From Arcuatula senhousia (Eukaryota; Mollusca; Bivalvia; Mytilida; Mytilidae), in NCBI GenBank assembly GCA_963971305.1, contig OZ020313.1, positions 53,144,203 through 53,208,202 of the forward strand: DNA of 64,000 nt. The letters run 5' to 3'. The first letter of the stretch is position 1. Each line of letters begins with the position of its first letter. Of the stretch, positions 11,880 through 23,507 are shown piece by piece. The position numbers were made by a program, and so were the translations under genes. Under the pieces are notes generated by a model. That model worked only from the letters and a program-made list of their open reading frames with translations, made no database searches and had not been told where the DNA came from.

Positions 11880-12205
11880 TTTTCACTTCAATAGACGACA
11901 AAAAGACGTGGAATAGGTGTATGCGACACAACCAGCATAAAGAAACAGCAATTTATAAAATCACAACGGAAAACAGCCAGCAGTCTTCAACATGCATTAG
12001 CATCTTGCATTAGCCCAGGACTAAAAAAAAACAATGCATTAGATTCAAAACCAATCCCAAAATTTTCGACGGAAAACCAATTTTTGGACATAGAACAATA
12101 AACAAAAAGAAGGCATGGACAAACAAAAGCTTTGACAAAGATTGCTGGCTTAGGACAGGCACACATAAAATGTTGCCGGTTTAAAACTAGATTTTTGGGG
12201 GGCCA
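11880..12205. repeat. dispersed repeat, family D (copy 1)
   Basis: Shares an ordered series of phrases with 57750-58000 and 59525-59780: AAAATCACAA..GAAAAC, CCAGCAG.CTTCAACAT, TTAGCCCAGGACTAAAA, AGATTCAAAACCAA, AAAGCTTTGACAAAGATT and GGCTTAGGACAGGCAC. It is non-coding. Confidence 0.65.
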
Positions 12206-13391
12206 TACCCTCCCCGTATTGATAATCTTGTACAAAGCACAATAATAACAAACTCTTATAATCAAATCGATAAAAGTTCAATTCAACAAGAGCACCCGGG
12301 ACAAAAGCGCGATACGAGAACAACAAGACGTAGAGGAACTCTCTTGAGAACACTCGCAGTTACTGACACCTAGCTTAAAAGCATTTATCGACTGATATAA
12401 AGATTGTTTATATTGTGATTTTGTCTCCATATCCTTTCATGTTAATAATTAGTTGGCATTCTAATGGACATAAACTGTGTTGCTTTCCTCATAAACTTGT
12501 TTTTACGAAGCATAACTTCTTCAGAAACTCGAAAAAAAAATGACAAAGCCAAGACCCTTTTATCTCAATTTAATATATTGATGATGTTCTCTCTAACCAC
12601 AACGCTTAGTTTGCTAGAAATATTCCTTCAATGTATTTTTCAGAGGAGTAAGAGATTAAAGAAACCTCAAAATCTTCTTGCTTGTTGTTAAAACCAACAA
12701 ATTAACTCACAGAATTTAAAACAACCCTTCGTAAAAGTATCTTCAACTGATAAATCTTTAAGCTTCGGTTAATTACAGGACAAAAACACTAGCTGTTAAT
12801 TCATTAATTATATTTTTGGCATCTTTTCTGGTCCATTGGCATTAAAAAGTATAAATAAAGTTATATTTTTATTCCAGTTCTATCAAGGATTGTTGAATTA
12901 GATCCAGCCTATACCCATCCTTATTTTGTTATCATACGTAAGTATTTGAATGCTGTTATTAAAAAGTCTTTTGATAGTTCTAAGAAAAGAGGTACCAAGA
13001 GAACGTTCGAATGTCAATAATTCGAGAGGACAAAGACGTGTATAAAACCAGTGAACAGGAACGAGAATAGCACGAAGAAACACTAAACATAGAAACACAA
13101 AAACATCTGAATGGCAATATCAGCAACGCATAAGTGTAAAAAGAGTGAACTCCATAAGCAGTTCCTACTTGCTATAGCAAACCCGTCACCCTGATAATGG
13201 ACAATTCCACGTGTCAAATAATACAAAACTAAACCCTGCGACAAACCAATATCTCCATACATCGTATTTATAAAAACATAATTTTACTCCATACTAACCT
13301 GTCTGTATACAGAGTTCTTATCGAATTTCTTACTTTTGTTTTTAAAAGATGAATAGCATGTATTATTTTATCATTGTTTATCGTTTTGCAG
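12206..13391. other. spacer upstream of the membrane-anchor exon
   Basis: No supported gene. A small relic near 13010-13200 (ending CATAAGCAGTTCCTAC) resembles parts of the reverse-transcriptase relics elsewhere. The last 40 bases are T-rich and end in GTTTTGCAG, a good splice acceptor. Confidence 0.4.
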
Positions 13392-13463
13392 ATATGGGCT
13401 TTGTGACGACTCTATTGCCTCTGATATTTCTAGTTTATTTATTGGCGTTAACGTTGATCTGTT
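13392..13463 (+). CDS. predicted exon: N-terminal membrane anchor of the protease-domain gene
   Basis: A 72-nt exon between a T-rich acceptor (GTTTTGCAG, ending 13391) and a consensus donor (GTAAGTATATG at 13464). Read from the ATG at 13394 it encodes about 23 almost uninterrupted hydrophobic residues (MGFVTTLLPLIFLVYL and onward), a transmembrane helix. It ends in phase 1 and fits the exon at 15705, which continues as WFYRLSL and then basic residues. I think the ATG here is the start codon, giving a signal anchor with the bulk of the protein on the cytosolic side by the positive-inside rule. Another reading frame of the exon is also open, so the anchor is inferred. Confidence 0.5.
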
Positions 13464-13649
13464 GTAAGTATATGTATAGAATGCAATTCACAATCATAGA
13501 ACGTAATTTAGCGCTTAGCTTTTCATATTACTTTCAATTCAAAAGAATTTAAAATAAAACTTTAAAACGAAAAGTGCCTTTATGTTTAAAATGTGTCCGG
13601 TTCTGATTTAATTTCGTTATCAACCCTTTCTATTCCGAAAATATACAAG

Positions 13650-14215
13650 ACATAGGTTGGTCTTAGTCATAAAGAAGCAGAGGTACCAATGGGGCATCCG
13701 GGTGTTAAAGTCGGAAAGGGCAGGAACAAATACAGTATTCACAAACAAGGACAGTTTGAAAAAACACATAAAACACGGAAACACAAAAATAACTGAATAT
13801 CAACAAGCAACGCGAACTCTAGTCGTAATGAGGTTCTCCGAAAGAGTAAACGGTTCCTGCCTGCTAGAACACACCTGCCGCGCTGCCAATTTCCAATTCA
13901 GTGTGTCAAATCTGTTAAAGGAAGACAAAACCAAACCCTATGATAAACCAACATCTGCACTCATCTGAGAGATTGAAATCCCATATTTGTCTATGTGCGC
14001 ATGATGTCTACCGTAAAATTTCTTGCCAGTGAGTGACGACAGCAACCGAGGAGCGACATTACCTTGTGATAAAAAAAATGTGTCAAACGTGACGCTCTGC
14101 CGAGAAAATCGATGAAATAACCGCAAGCTCTGGAGTAACAGATCAATTATGATACGCAAACCCCATATTAAGCTGGAGCGGACGGAATGTTGCCACACAA
14201 GAAGGGAAAATTGAC
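13650..14215 (-). pseudogene. decayed reverse-transcriptase element fragment
   Basis: The minus strand encodes a broken stretch with GNVAPRLLSSLTGKKFYGRH and DKYGISISQM, phrases from the C-terminal part of a reverse-transcriptase protein that is abundant in bivalve genomes (I believe Penelope-like, not certain). A further part lies on the same strand at 13650-13930. Frames are interrupted, so it is a relic. Confidence 0.65.
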
Positions 14216-14329
14216 AATTGGAAAGTTGAAGTCATCACGTTTGTCATAGAGTTTTGTATACAGTTTTCCATGAGAGTCTATTTCGAGATGAAGATCTTAC
14301 TATGAAGCAGACTTTCTTGAATCTGTTGT

Positions 14330-14960
14330 GTTTCTAGTTCGGCTTTTTTCGTATAATTGATCTATGTTCTTCATATTCATATTGTGTTTGGCAATTTTAA
14401 ATTTTGATAGAGCGTCTCTGATGAGTCTTGAATAGACGAAACGCGCATCAGGCGTAGCAAAATTTATTGTCTTGGACTTTGTTGTTATTTATATTTCAAC
14501 CTTCCGTGGTGGTTAGCACTGCTGGTGGATTTTACTTTCCCGAAGTTCGACCGTTCTGTCATCAACACGTTTGTAATGAAGAACACATCAAAGCTATAAA
14601 TTTCCCGTTTAATTGTCGAAACCCTAAAGTATATCCTACCCCAGATATAGGTTGGTCTAAGTCATAAGTCGCATAATTGGTATAATTGTTCTATGCTCTT
14701 CATATTCATATAGTGTTTGGCATTTTCAATCTTTGGGTAGAGTGTCTCTGGTGAGTCTCAAATAGACGAAACGCGTGTCAGGCATAGCATTTTTTTTTTG
14801 TCTGGAACTTTCTTGCAATTTACCGGTATATTCATATGGTGTTTGGAGTTGTCGTCAATTTTTCGACTTGAGTGCCTCTGGATGATCTTGAATATACGAA
14901 ACGCACATCCGGTGAAACTAACTTTATTGCCTGGAACATTGTTGTAATTATTTTTTCTAA
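14330..14960 (+). repeat. three diverged copies of a mussel repeat with GACGAAACGCGCATCAGGCG
   Basis: The phrase GTCTCTGATGAGTCTTGAATAGACGAAACGC followed by TTATTGTCTTGGA recurs at about 14412, 14742 and 14868. The segment 14505-14650 (ACTGCTGGTGGATTTTACTT, CCCGAAGTTCGACC) is the middle of the same dispersed repeat, which is why its open frame is not taken as an exon. Confidence 0.65.
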
Positions 14961-15011
14961 CAACAAGTGATGGTTAGACTGCTTATGGAGTTTAATTGAC
15001 CAAGGTAAGCC

Positions 15012-15062
15012 CGCTCCGAGAAGCGGGAGTGTAATGGTTAAGACGTTGGACTAGCGGTTGAA
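15012..15062 (+). repeat. possible tRNA-derived SINE head
   Basis: GGGAGTGTAATGGTTAAGACG followed by TTGGACTAGCGG reads like the D-arm and anticodon-arm start of a tRNA-Ser or a SINE box A. I cannot find a matching box B or an acceptor stem, so it is not called as a tRNA. Confidence 0.3.
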
Positions 15063-15704
15063 GTGTTTTTGTCTCACTTTTTTTTCATTACATTTTGTTC
15101 TTTTCGTATATCAGCAACACTCTAACTTGTGTTTTCTGTTAGCTTTGTAATCATAAGCAATGTGTTGTAATGTTTAAGATTTAATTCAATTTTATAGATG
15201 TTAGGTTTGTTCTTAAAGAAGAGATAATAATATTTGAGAATAAAAGTAAGTATATTACGATGTCACTTTGATCACATACGAAGAACAGTGAAGTGTTTAT
15301 TACTCTATTTTATTAACCGTATCAATTATTTCGGGTTTCTTCATTTAAATCCTACCTTTAAAACGACCGAGAAAATTAAGCTCCGCCCAACCTTGTGAAT
15401 AAAATATAGTAATACCAAACTCGGGCCTTAATTCTACAAATGTTTTCTGATTCTTGTAATTTAATACTCTTTTGGCACCTTGTTTCATACCGTTGACAGT
15501 ATTTTGCTTTTGGTATTTATTATTATCTTCTATCTTTATCTGCGGCTAATAGACAAAACAACCGTAGGAAGTTTTTGTTTGGCTAGAATTGTCTGTAATT
15601 TTGTTTTGCCTTAAAACTTTTATAAGATGGTAGATTTAATAGATTTTTCGTGATTTATACTTCCGATTTATATCCATTTGATACTATCATATTTTTGGAC
15701 CCAG
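15063..15704. other. intron sequence, nothing recognised
   Basis: AT-rich, no recognised repeat. The end, TTTTTGGACCCAG at 15692-15704, serves as acceptor for the next exon. Confidence 0.4.
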
Positions 15705-15824
15705 GTTGGTTCTACCGGCTTTCTCTGTCATGTGATTCAATTGATATACATTGTATTATCGACCAGAGATTAGAAAAGAAGTACCGTAATTTGAATATGG
15801 TCTATAGACGTGAATCGTATGCAG
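15705..15824 (+). CDS. predicted 40-codon exon of the membrane-anchored protease gene
   Basis: A 120-nt open exon from acceptor CCCAG (15700-15704) to donor GTATGC (15825). It starts and ends in phase 1, matching both the preceding 72-nt exon and the following exon at 17261. It encodes a juxtamembrane stretch (WFYRLSLSCDSIDIHCII) and then a charged helix-like segment (RLEKKYRNLN). No known domain is seen. The phase agreement on both sides is the main support. Confidence 0.5.
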
Positions 15825-15889
15825 GTATGCAAAATATAGTTATTTATAAAGTTATTACATGTATTATATTAAGAGAGTGTCGTGAGAAA

Positions 15890-16540
15890 TTTAAGCTCAC
15901 CTGGACCTATTACCATCACTTGGCGTCCGTTGTCGTCGTCGTCGTCGTCGTCTGTCGTCCGTTAACAATTGTTCAAAAATGTTCTCCTTTGAAACTACTG
16001 ATCAGAATTAAATGAAACTTGGTATGAATGATCCTTAGGGTGTCCTGCACCAAACTTGTGTTTCGTTTTTTTGATTTTCGTCGAAAACATGGCTGCCGGT
16101 ACTAAAAATAGTAGGGGGCCAGACTACTATCTTTGGCCTGTAAATCAGTTCTACAAAAGTCTTCATTTGTTCAAAATTGTCAGATGTTCCCTTATAGGGG
16201 TTACAGCCCTTTAAAGGTGAATAATTGCGTTTTTTTGTGTTTTGGTCGACAAAATGAAAACTATTGCAGATAGAGAAAAGCTGTTGCTTGCTTAAATGTT
16301 CAGCTCATTTAGTCTTACAAAAGTCTCCAAGGGGTTGAAGTTGTCACATGACCCCCATATAGGGGTTACAATCCATTAAAAGGTGAATAATAGTGTTTTT
16401 TGCTAATTGAGAATGAAAATTATTGCAGATAAAGAAAGCTTTTTCTTGCTTTAACATTCAGCTCATTTAGCTATACAAAAGTTTTCATAGGGTTGACATC
16501 AAGACTAGGAAAGCGATGTAGGCTCCTGGGAGCCTCTTGT
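15890..16540 (+). repeat. dispersed repeat, family A (copy in intron)
   Basis: Begins AAGCTCACCTGGACCTATTA, carries the CTTGGCGTCCGT..CGTCGTC microsatellite (15924-15962) and tandem units with ATTGCAGATAGAGAAAAGCT, and ends GGCTCCTGGGAGCCTCTTGT. Confidence 0.8.
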
Positions 16541-16694
16541 TTTTTCATATCTGCATGATCTGTGGTTTTGCTAAAACCCGCTCTTACAGACTTTTTTGGC
16601 ATTATATTTTTTCCATGATATTCAAGATGGCTGGTCTATGGGGTCATAACCAAAGTAGCTGGGGTTCTTTGCCAAATCAGTTTTACTGAATACG

Positions 16695-17200
16695 TGCATC
16701 CTATAGTACAATAAGGCGTAAAGCGTGTGTTAGCCCAAAAATAGAACAATTTATGTAAATAAAGGTTATAACAAAATTACCGAAATTGGAGGATCTCAAT
16801 GTCCAAAGAAAAGACAAAACATGGAAGACATATGAAATTATGAACATATATGCAAAATTTCCGTCACAGTTTTCTAGAAAACTACATCCCACAACATCTT
16901 GATATTTGACAAGTAGCTTCATCCTATAGAACTATAAGGTGTAAAGCGATTTTATGCCCAACATATTGCAACTTTCTATTTACCGAAAATTTCAATATAT
17001 ATTGAACGCATACATGACATATGCAAAATTTCCGTCATAGTTTTCTGGGCAACCAATTGGCAAAGCCTCTTGATATTTGTCAACTTACTTCCTCCTATAG
17101 TACATACTATACGGTCTCAAGCCATTTAATGCCCGTAACTAATTTACTTTCTGTTTACCAAATATTTAAAGAGTCTTCCATGGAAGACCACAATTTTATT
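16695..17200 (+). repeat. three-copy tandem duplication in the intron
   Basis: Units begin near 16695, 16920 and 17090 with CATCCTATAG(T/A)AC...AAGGCGTAAAGC, and contain ATATGCAAAATTTCCGTCA..GTTTTCT. Units are about 170-225 bp and diverged. No gene function is suggested. Confidence 0.6.
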
Positions 17201-17260
17201 TATTGTATCTTAAAAGTAACTACATGTATAATAATACCAATAATTACTTTTTTTTACCAG

Positions 17261-18460
17261 AAATGTTTGTTGATAGTCCAACCTCTCGAGTACCCAAACC
17301 GGTGAGCCAACAGTTAAAAGATGAATTATCAAAGTTTGAACTTCTATACAAGTACAAGAAAATGAAAGGACAAATGAGACGACAAAAAATGAAAGAGCTT
17401 CTAGTGAAATCAGCAGGACTGAACGAAACCATCATTTGTAGATGGTTAATGGCCAACACAGGTGACAATGGAGTTTCAAATAGTCATATAGAGAGAGCAT
17501 TGGACATTGCTCTTGATAATACTGACCGAAACACTGCAAGAGCAATAGCGTGGGTAATAACTAATACATTTTATCAGACTTTTAATGCTTATCTGCAGAA
17601 TGCATGCGAAGTGTACCCGGCTTTGGAATGTGAATGTGGACAAAACCACGAGGAGCCAACAGGGTTTTGTTCGCGATATAAAGTTGTTGTTGTCTCTTTT
17701 AATATTCAAGCTGTCTCTTCAAATGTTCCAGTATGGAGGCCTCCCAGAAAGTATAAAGGATTCGTGATTAAGAAAATTTACTACAATGATGACGATATTA
17801 ATTCAGAAGGCCATCTGTTGTCGTCAATGATGAGACAAGAAACAACTGAGTCTTATGAACTGAAGTGCGATATTTCGCCAAGCATAGCGGAACGACTTTT
17901 CAAACAGCACTCAAATCTTACTTTAATTTGTCCCTCTGTCTTAAAGTCAAAGTCTTTCATGAAAAATCATGACGTTAAAAACGAGATATGCATCCAACTG
18001 TTCTGTAAAACAAAAGGTCTCATTCCCTTAGGGGAAACCCATTTTCCAAAAACTGTTCAAGGCATTCCTACGGATGTAATTCAAGGAAGAGCACATTTAA
18101 TTTCAAAACTACGAATCGGTGATAAAGTAGGAACCCAATCAAGTATTGGCACGCTGGGGGGCTTCGTTAAACATTTCGACTTTGATTGTTTTATAACATG
18201 TGCCCATGTGATGTACGATTTACAAATACTGCTGTCGGCTGCAGCCAATTACAAATCGTCACCAGGATCGAATGCTTGCATTCATACTGCACAAGGACAA
18301 ATTGACTGTGGAAATTTTATATATAAAACATTTGACCATGATGATCCAAACAAAACTAGCATCGATGCAGCATTGGTCGTTCTGATGGGAAACTCCGTAA
18401 TAGACCCTAACGATTATATTCTTGATGAAACAGGAAACCCATTTCCATATTCACGTATCG
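17261..18460 (+). CDS. large exon: helical region plus N-terminal half of a trypsin-fold protease domain
   Basis: A 1,200-nt open exon from a T-rich acceptor (TTTTTTTTACCAG, ending 17260) to a consensus donor (GTGAGT at 18461). It opens and closes in phase 1, consistent with both neighbours. The first ~90 codons are highly charged and helical (QQLKDELSKFELLYKYKKMK; KELLVKSAGLNE); they might be a death-like or adaptor bundle, but I do not recognise it. A middle part has ECECGQNHEEPTGFCSRYKV. The last ~110 codons begin a chymotrypsin-fold domain: GTLGGFVK, then FITCAHVM with the likely catalytic His (codon at 18205), and TSIDAALVVLM with the likely catalytic Asp (codon at 18364), 53 residues apart. 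The serine is in the next exon. Confidence 0.75.
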
Positions 18461-18800
18461 GTGAGTTGTAGACTGTTATCGATTGCTTATCAAAACAAAA
18501 ATCATCAGTAAACAAACAATAATGACAAATGAACATAACTAAGGTATTCCTATATCAATAATTTGATATTCCGTGACAATAGACAATTTCACGACTTTGC
18601 AATACAAAAATGTTGAAACCTGAGCGTGCTAACATCGAGGATGTAAAACACCACCAATAACACTTACCATGGATTTGCTACAAGTCACTCTCTATCACAT
18701 TCCTCTCTCTTATATTTTATTCTCAATTGCTTATGATATATCTTATCCCACTGATATCGATTACCCTCTGATTAATGGGAGAGTCTATCTCACACATATA

Positions 18801-19631
18801 CTGTGAATTCCTTTTTATTCGTGGGGTACCAATTTTCGTGGTTTTCGTGGGTAGGCTGATCCACGAATTTCAGAATCCAACGAAAAAAAAAACTTGTTGG
18901 AATTGCTATTTTGTGGTAAAGACCTTGGATGTGATCTTCTTTTGTAGACCGATACTATATGGCCATTAAAGTTTATTCAAATTGTTTTTCAAGCTTTGGA
19001 ACAGACATACCTTGAATATTAGCTTATCAATCATTAAATATATCTTGGAAAAGATTTTGTAATGTTAATTTGGCAAAACTCAAACGATTTTATTGTTTTT
19101 TTTTAAGTGTTTTGTTGTAAAGTGTTCATTTTCAATATTCTTGCGTACTGAATATGTGCATTGGAAAAAAATACTGAGTACATAAAATATCAATTAAAAT
19201 ATTTTTTAAATTGTCAAAATCATAAATATGTCCTGTCACTTGAAGCCATAAACAGTTCCCAACCCTTAGGATAATTAAAACAATGTCAATCCCTTTGACC
19301 ATCATAAATCAATTAAGTCTTACCAGGTGTTTTTCACACCTTCACAGCTTAATTAAAAAGATAATCAAGCTCTTCAACACATTAATCATTGGCAATTACA
19401 TAATGAGGAAGACAATTAACTGGCATATGTTTATTTAAGAATAAAAAGTTAAATTTTAATAATATACAAATAAAATGATCACTTTCATGTGCTCAAATCA
19501 TAAACAGATCAACAAATACCGCCATTTGTTTTTCTTCAAAATAATAAATCCACGAATTTATGAATCCACGAACTTGCAAAATTTGGTCAAACCACGAAAA
19601 TTGATACCCACGAATTTAAGTACTTTCACAG
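18801..19631. mobile_element. MITE with CTGTGAA ends and TA duplication
   Basis: The left end is CTGTGAATTCCTTTTTATTC with GGTACCAATTTTCGTGG. The right end carries CCACGAAAATTGATACCC, then CACGAATTTAAG and CTTTCACAG, its inverse. TA flanks both sides, as in Tc1/mariner-type insertions. No transposase. A related copy lies at about 35506-35710. Confidence 0.7.
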
Positions 19632-20249
19632 TAATCACTTAACATTTGTTATCTCTAGATGCATATAATTTCAATATACCCTCTGAACGACAAAAAAAGT
19701 TAGAAAGGGACTTGTAGCAAGCCTACGCTTACCACCATGAATGTTAACAGGTCAACCCAATGTCTGGCGTGTGAAATCCTTAGGGTTTTTGACAAATTTG
19801 AAAATAGCAAAGTGAATTTCATGGCTTTAATGTGCCTTTCCAAGGTTAGGTAAAGTAGGGAGATTAAAACTCCACCAGTATTCCTAACCATGATGGATTT
19901 TAATAATCAAAATACAATAAAGTTCATGTGGGCAATCAATTTTGCTATTCCTTTCGTGTCTTTCGTTTATTTAAAACTTATCAGAGGCGCTCTAACCAAA
20001 AGATTGAAAATGCCAGACACAATTTACAAATTAGGAATAAAACAATTAAACCAAATTAAAAATATGCCGATTTGGACTTGTTTAGATACCCAGAGACGTA
20101 CGTAGCCAAAAATTATAAAAGGCTTCCAAGAAACACGAAATTTTGTCTTATAAACAAGTTACTCTTGTATCGAGTTAACCATTGATTTTGTCAACTTAAC
20201 AAGGTGTAGAGTGAGGACTTTACCAATTATTATTCTTAAATTATTCTAG
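19632..20249. other. intron sequence, nothing supported
   Basis: Short plus-strand frame at 19890-20105 does not resemble a known protein. No clear repeat. Confidence 0.35.
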
Positions 20250-20440
20250 GGAGTCCATTTTATATTTAGATCTACACCTCGAACAAACACTCTTGGAAAA
20301 CATTTAAAACAGCTCTATGACAAATTTGGTGACTTCATCTTTCCAATTGTCAACTTCTCCTTTTTGTGTAGGATCACTACATCCGCTCGGTCAAATTTAG
20401 AACAATTTACAAATGATTCGTAACACCAATGTTTATGAAC
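20250..20440 (+). pseudogene. decayed reverse-transcriptase element fragment
   Basis: Broken frames give YLDLHLEQTL and DKFGDFIFPIVNFS, matching the SYLDLHLEID...DKRDDFNFPIVNFP region of the same bivalve element seen at 22500, 25440 and 26300. Confidence 0.6.
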
Positions 20441-20503
20441 ATTGTAATGATTTCCCGATTTAGCCAAGTATAAAAATAATTAAAAGAAAAAAAGCTGCAC
20501 TGT

Positions 20504-20875
20504 GGCTCCTGAATACAAAGGAAAACTGCAACATATGTCAAACATATGTTTGCAAACACTTAATGATATCATTACGTTACACATATGTTTACCTTCCGTT
20601 TGGTGCCTATATGATAAACATTTGTTCACCATATGTTTTCATATGACAAACATATGTTATAGAAAAAATGTAGAAAAATAAATTTTAATGTATTGTCAAT
20701 GCATAACTCACATTTTAAATTGTAAGGTTTCTAATACCACATGTTAAACATATGTTGGTCATACATGTATGTTTAACATAAGATTGAAAACATTTGATTA
20801 TCATTTGGGCACCAAACGTAAGGTGAACATATGTTCGAAAATAATATATGTTGCAATATCTCCTGTGTAATTAAA
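20504..20875. repeat. foldback repeat rich in AACATATGTT
   Basis: The palindrome ACATATGT and variants occur about a dozen times in 370 bases. CCGTTTGGTGCC (20610s) and GGCACCAAACG (20808) are inverted copies, so the whole block is an imperfect foldback. No coding function seen. Confidence 0.6.
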
Positions 20876-20979
20876 ACCCAGTTGTGATGTCATGCTATTG
20901 TTCATGCAGTACTTTATTTTACCGATAAGTACTGTTTACTCTTAATATTGGGCTGTATTCTACTTGACATTGGAATGCT

Positions 20980-21872
20980 TTTTAGCTCACCTGATCCGAA
21001 GGGTCATGTGAGCTATTGTCATCACTTGGCGTCCGTCGTCCGTCCGTCGTCCGTCCGTAAACTTTTTAAAACGTTAACTCCTCTGACACCATAAGTCCAA
21101 TTGAAACGAAACTTGGTATGGTTGTTCATTAGCATTCGGTGCTTAAAACTGATGTGGGGAGTTTTGATTTGTCGTAAAACATGGCCGCCGCGGCTAAAAA
21201 TAGAACATAGGGGTAAAATGCAGTTTTTTGCAAATAACTCAAAAACGGCTACAGTTATTAAAATTCTGGCAGGGTAAAAGTAATCAGCACCTCAAGATCT
21301 ATCTACCCTGAAATTTTGAAGAAAATCCAACAACCCATGTAGGAGTTATTGCCCTTTTTGTGGATTTTTTGCAAATTTTGCACTTGTTTAGCTCAATATC
21401 TTGAAAACTATACAAGCTATTTGAGAAATTTAAATTGCATATTGTTAAGCACATCAAGATATACAAAATATGTAATAGGGTCAACATTTTAGAACCTTTC
21501 TTCTTAGGAGTTATTGCCCTTAGAACGTCAAAATTGAGCATTTTAACAGCATTTCCTCATTACATTGAAAACGTTAACTCCTCTGACACTTCAAGTCCAA
21601 TTGGATTTTTGATTGGTCGTAAAACATGGCTGCTGTGGCTAAAAATAGAACATAGGGGTAAATGGCAGTTTTTTGCAAATAACTCAAAAAAGGTGACAGA
21701 TTTTTGTATTTTAATTGAGATAAAAGTGATCAGCACCTTAAGATCCACCATATTGTCAGATGGTCCCCTTATTAAACTTAAAACACTCTCAATGTCAAAT
21801 AGATTTTGCCTAATAGCCTTTACTTCAGGCACATATGTCAGGTGAGCGATTCAGGCTCCTGGGAGCCTCTTG
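20980..21872 (+). repeat. dispersed repeat, family A (full-length copy)
   Basis: Head hairpin TTTAGCTCACCTGATCCGAAG and GGTCATGTGAGCT, then GTCCGTCGTCCGTCC. Two diverged internal units follow with AACGTTAACTCCTCTGACAC and AAAACATGGC(C/T)GC. The tail is GGTGAGCGATTCAGGCTCCT followed by GGGAGCCTCTTGT. Confidence 0.85.
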
Positions 21873-22399
21873 TATTTAATGTTTGACGGTCAGTAATAGG
21901 ATTTTTTAGACTTTAACATTCTTCTACGTAAATGATTAGAGGAAAAATACAGGAAGCATAAAATTCAACCATTATTTGAAAGTGCATGCTATGCCTAGAT
22001 CGAACGCGCAATCTTTCTCTTCTTCTTTAGCGTGCGGCTATCGATGGCTCGATCGAAAGAGTTATTTTAGGATATCGAACTCTCAATCTCTCTCTTCATA
22101 GTCCACCAAAGTAACCATACGGCTATGGAAGACTCGACCGAAAACTGTTCAATTAGAGTTTTTAAATCATCTGATTGTATTGACGTATATTTCCTGACGG
22201 ATAAAAAAAATTATGCTTGAATATATTTCATGAAAAAACTGTGTTTTAAGTAGCCTTAAACAGTCTATTTGGAAAAAAAATGTCCAATATTTTACTCGAA
22301 CGGACTGTTTACGGCTTATATCCTTTACGTTAACAGGTTCTCGTCAGCCGATGTGTCAACATCTTCTTTTTACTTTTTAGACCCTGAAAAGGGACTTTA
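21873..22399. other. intron spacer
   Basis: Contains two similar phrases (CGAACGCGCAATCTTTCTCT at 22002 and CGAACTCTCAATCTCTCTCT at 22076), a short direct duplication. Nothing else recognised. Confidence 0.4.
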
Positions 22400-23230
22400 T
22401 GTCCGAAAATTTGGGCACTTTTTATCGTGTTGATATTATTAAATATTTAATAGTAATTTATCTATTCTATTTTACCTTTCAAATGTGGTCAACAATGCTA
22501 CGTTTGTTTGATGGATTCCTTCAAATTTATCCTCCAGAGTTAAAGATTAAAGAAACCTCCACATCTACTTGTTTCACGTCTTTCTTGGATTTGCATCTCG
22601 AATTTGACTCAAATTGTTATTTAAGTACAAAAATAATCGACAAAAGAGACGATTTTAATTTTCAAATAATTACTTTTCCTTATATGAAAAGTAACATACC
22701 CACTTCACCTGCATATGGGGTGTATATTTCCCAAATTATTCCATATACCAGGGCTTGTACTAATTATCAGATTTTTGACCCGACAACATTGTTGTCTCCA
22801 TGATCGGCTTTTGGACAAAAGTTATAATAATATTCGTCTCCTCTGGTCTAAGTTTTTCTTTTGATATCAGCCACTAATAGCAAAATTCAAAATTATGTCA
22901 GATGAAATGATTCGTGATTGTTTCAATTATTTTGTGACAGTTTGTTGTAATGAGATGGTCACCTCTTTATCTCTAAATTGTGTCTCACAACTATGTTGTG
23001 TTTTGTGTTATTATTACCTTAAATCGCAAAGGAAGAGGGAGGTTTGGCGCCATAAAACCGGGTTCAACCCACCATTTTTTTTGAAATGCCTGTACCAAGT
23101 CAGGCCCATTACAATCTTCAATTTCTCTGTTATGTCTTTGCCTTGTCTTGTCTTTTGTTCTTGGATATATGAGATTTTATCATCCCAGTTCGATAATTTT
23201 GCTGTTACTTTAATTACCTACTAAACTATT
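22400..23230 (+). pseudogene. decayed reverse-transcriptase element
   Basis: The plus strand carries RLFDGFLQIYPPELKIKETS, LDLHLEFDSNCYLSTKIIDK and RDDFNFQIITFPYMKSNIPT ending PAYGVYISQIIPYTRACTNY, a near-continuous stretch of the bivalve RT-element protein but with stops around it. The non-coding continuation 22800-23220 (GTTTGGCGCCATAAAACCGG; CCATTTTTTTTGAAATGCC) is repeated at 26640-26900 and 34660-34960. Confidence 0.75.
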
Positions 23231-23507
23231 ATTTTATTTCAATTTAAAAAAATACTATGCCAATTAAAGCACACAGCATAACATGACCGTAACCAGGGGA
23301 TTCAGGGGGGAAATGCTAAAAATTCCTAGGGTTTTGCCGCAACCCCTACAGTTTCTTAAAGTTGTATTGCAACGCACCAAGTAAATCTGCGTACGCGCCT
23401 GCTTAAAATAAAGAAAGTTCTATACACACGTAGCTTATGTTTACTCAAAGGTTTTCATTTTTATATTTTTATTCATAATTAATTCATGTCCATGCCGTTT
23501 TCTACAG

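Noticed and set aside
14467..14667. Open frame with cysteines that looks like an extra exon of the protease gene
   Set aside because: Its sequence (ACTGCTGGTGGATTT..., then the GACGAAACGCG repeat) is the body of a dispersed mussel repeat, and its phase does not fit the flanking exons.
15924..15962. GTC/GTCGTC microsatellite as a possible CRISPR-like or regulatory array
   Set aside because: Simple triplet run that is part of the head of the family A repeat; similar CCGTCC runs occur in every copy.
5898..18460. Direct splicing of the NACHT-like exon to the exons at 13392 or 15705
   Set aside because: The exon at 5898 ends in phase 0, while 13392 and 15705 begin in phase 1. A further exon would be needed, and I found none with confidence.
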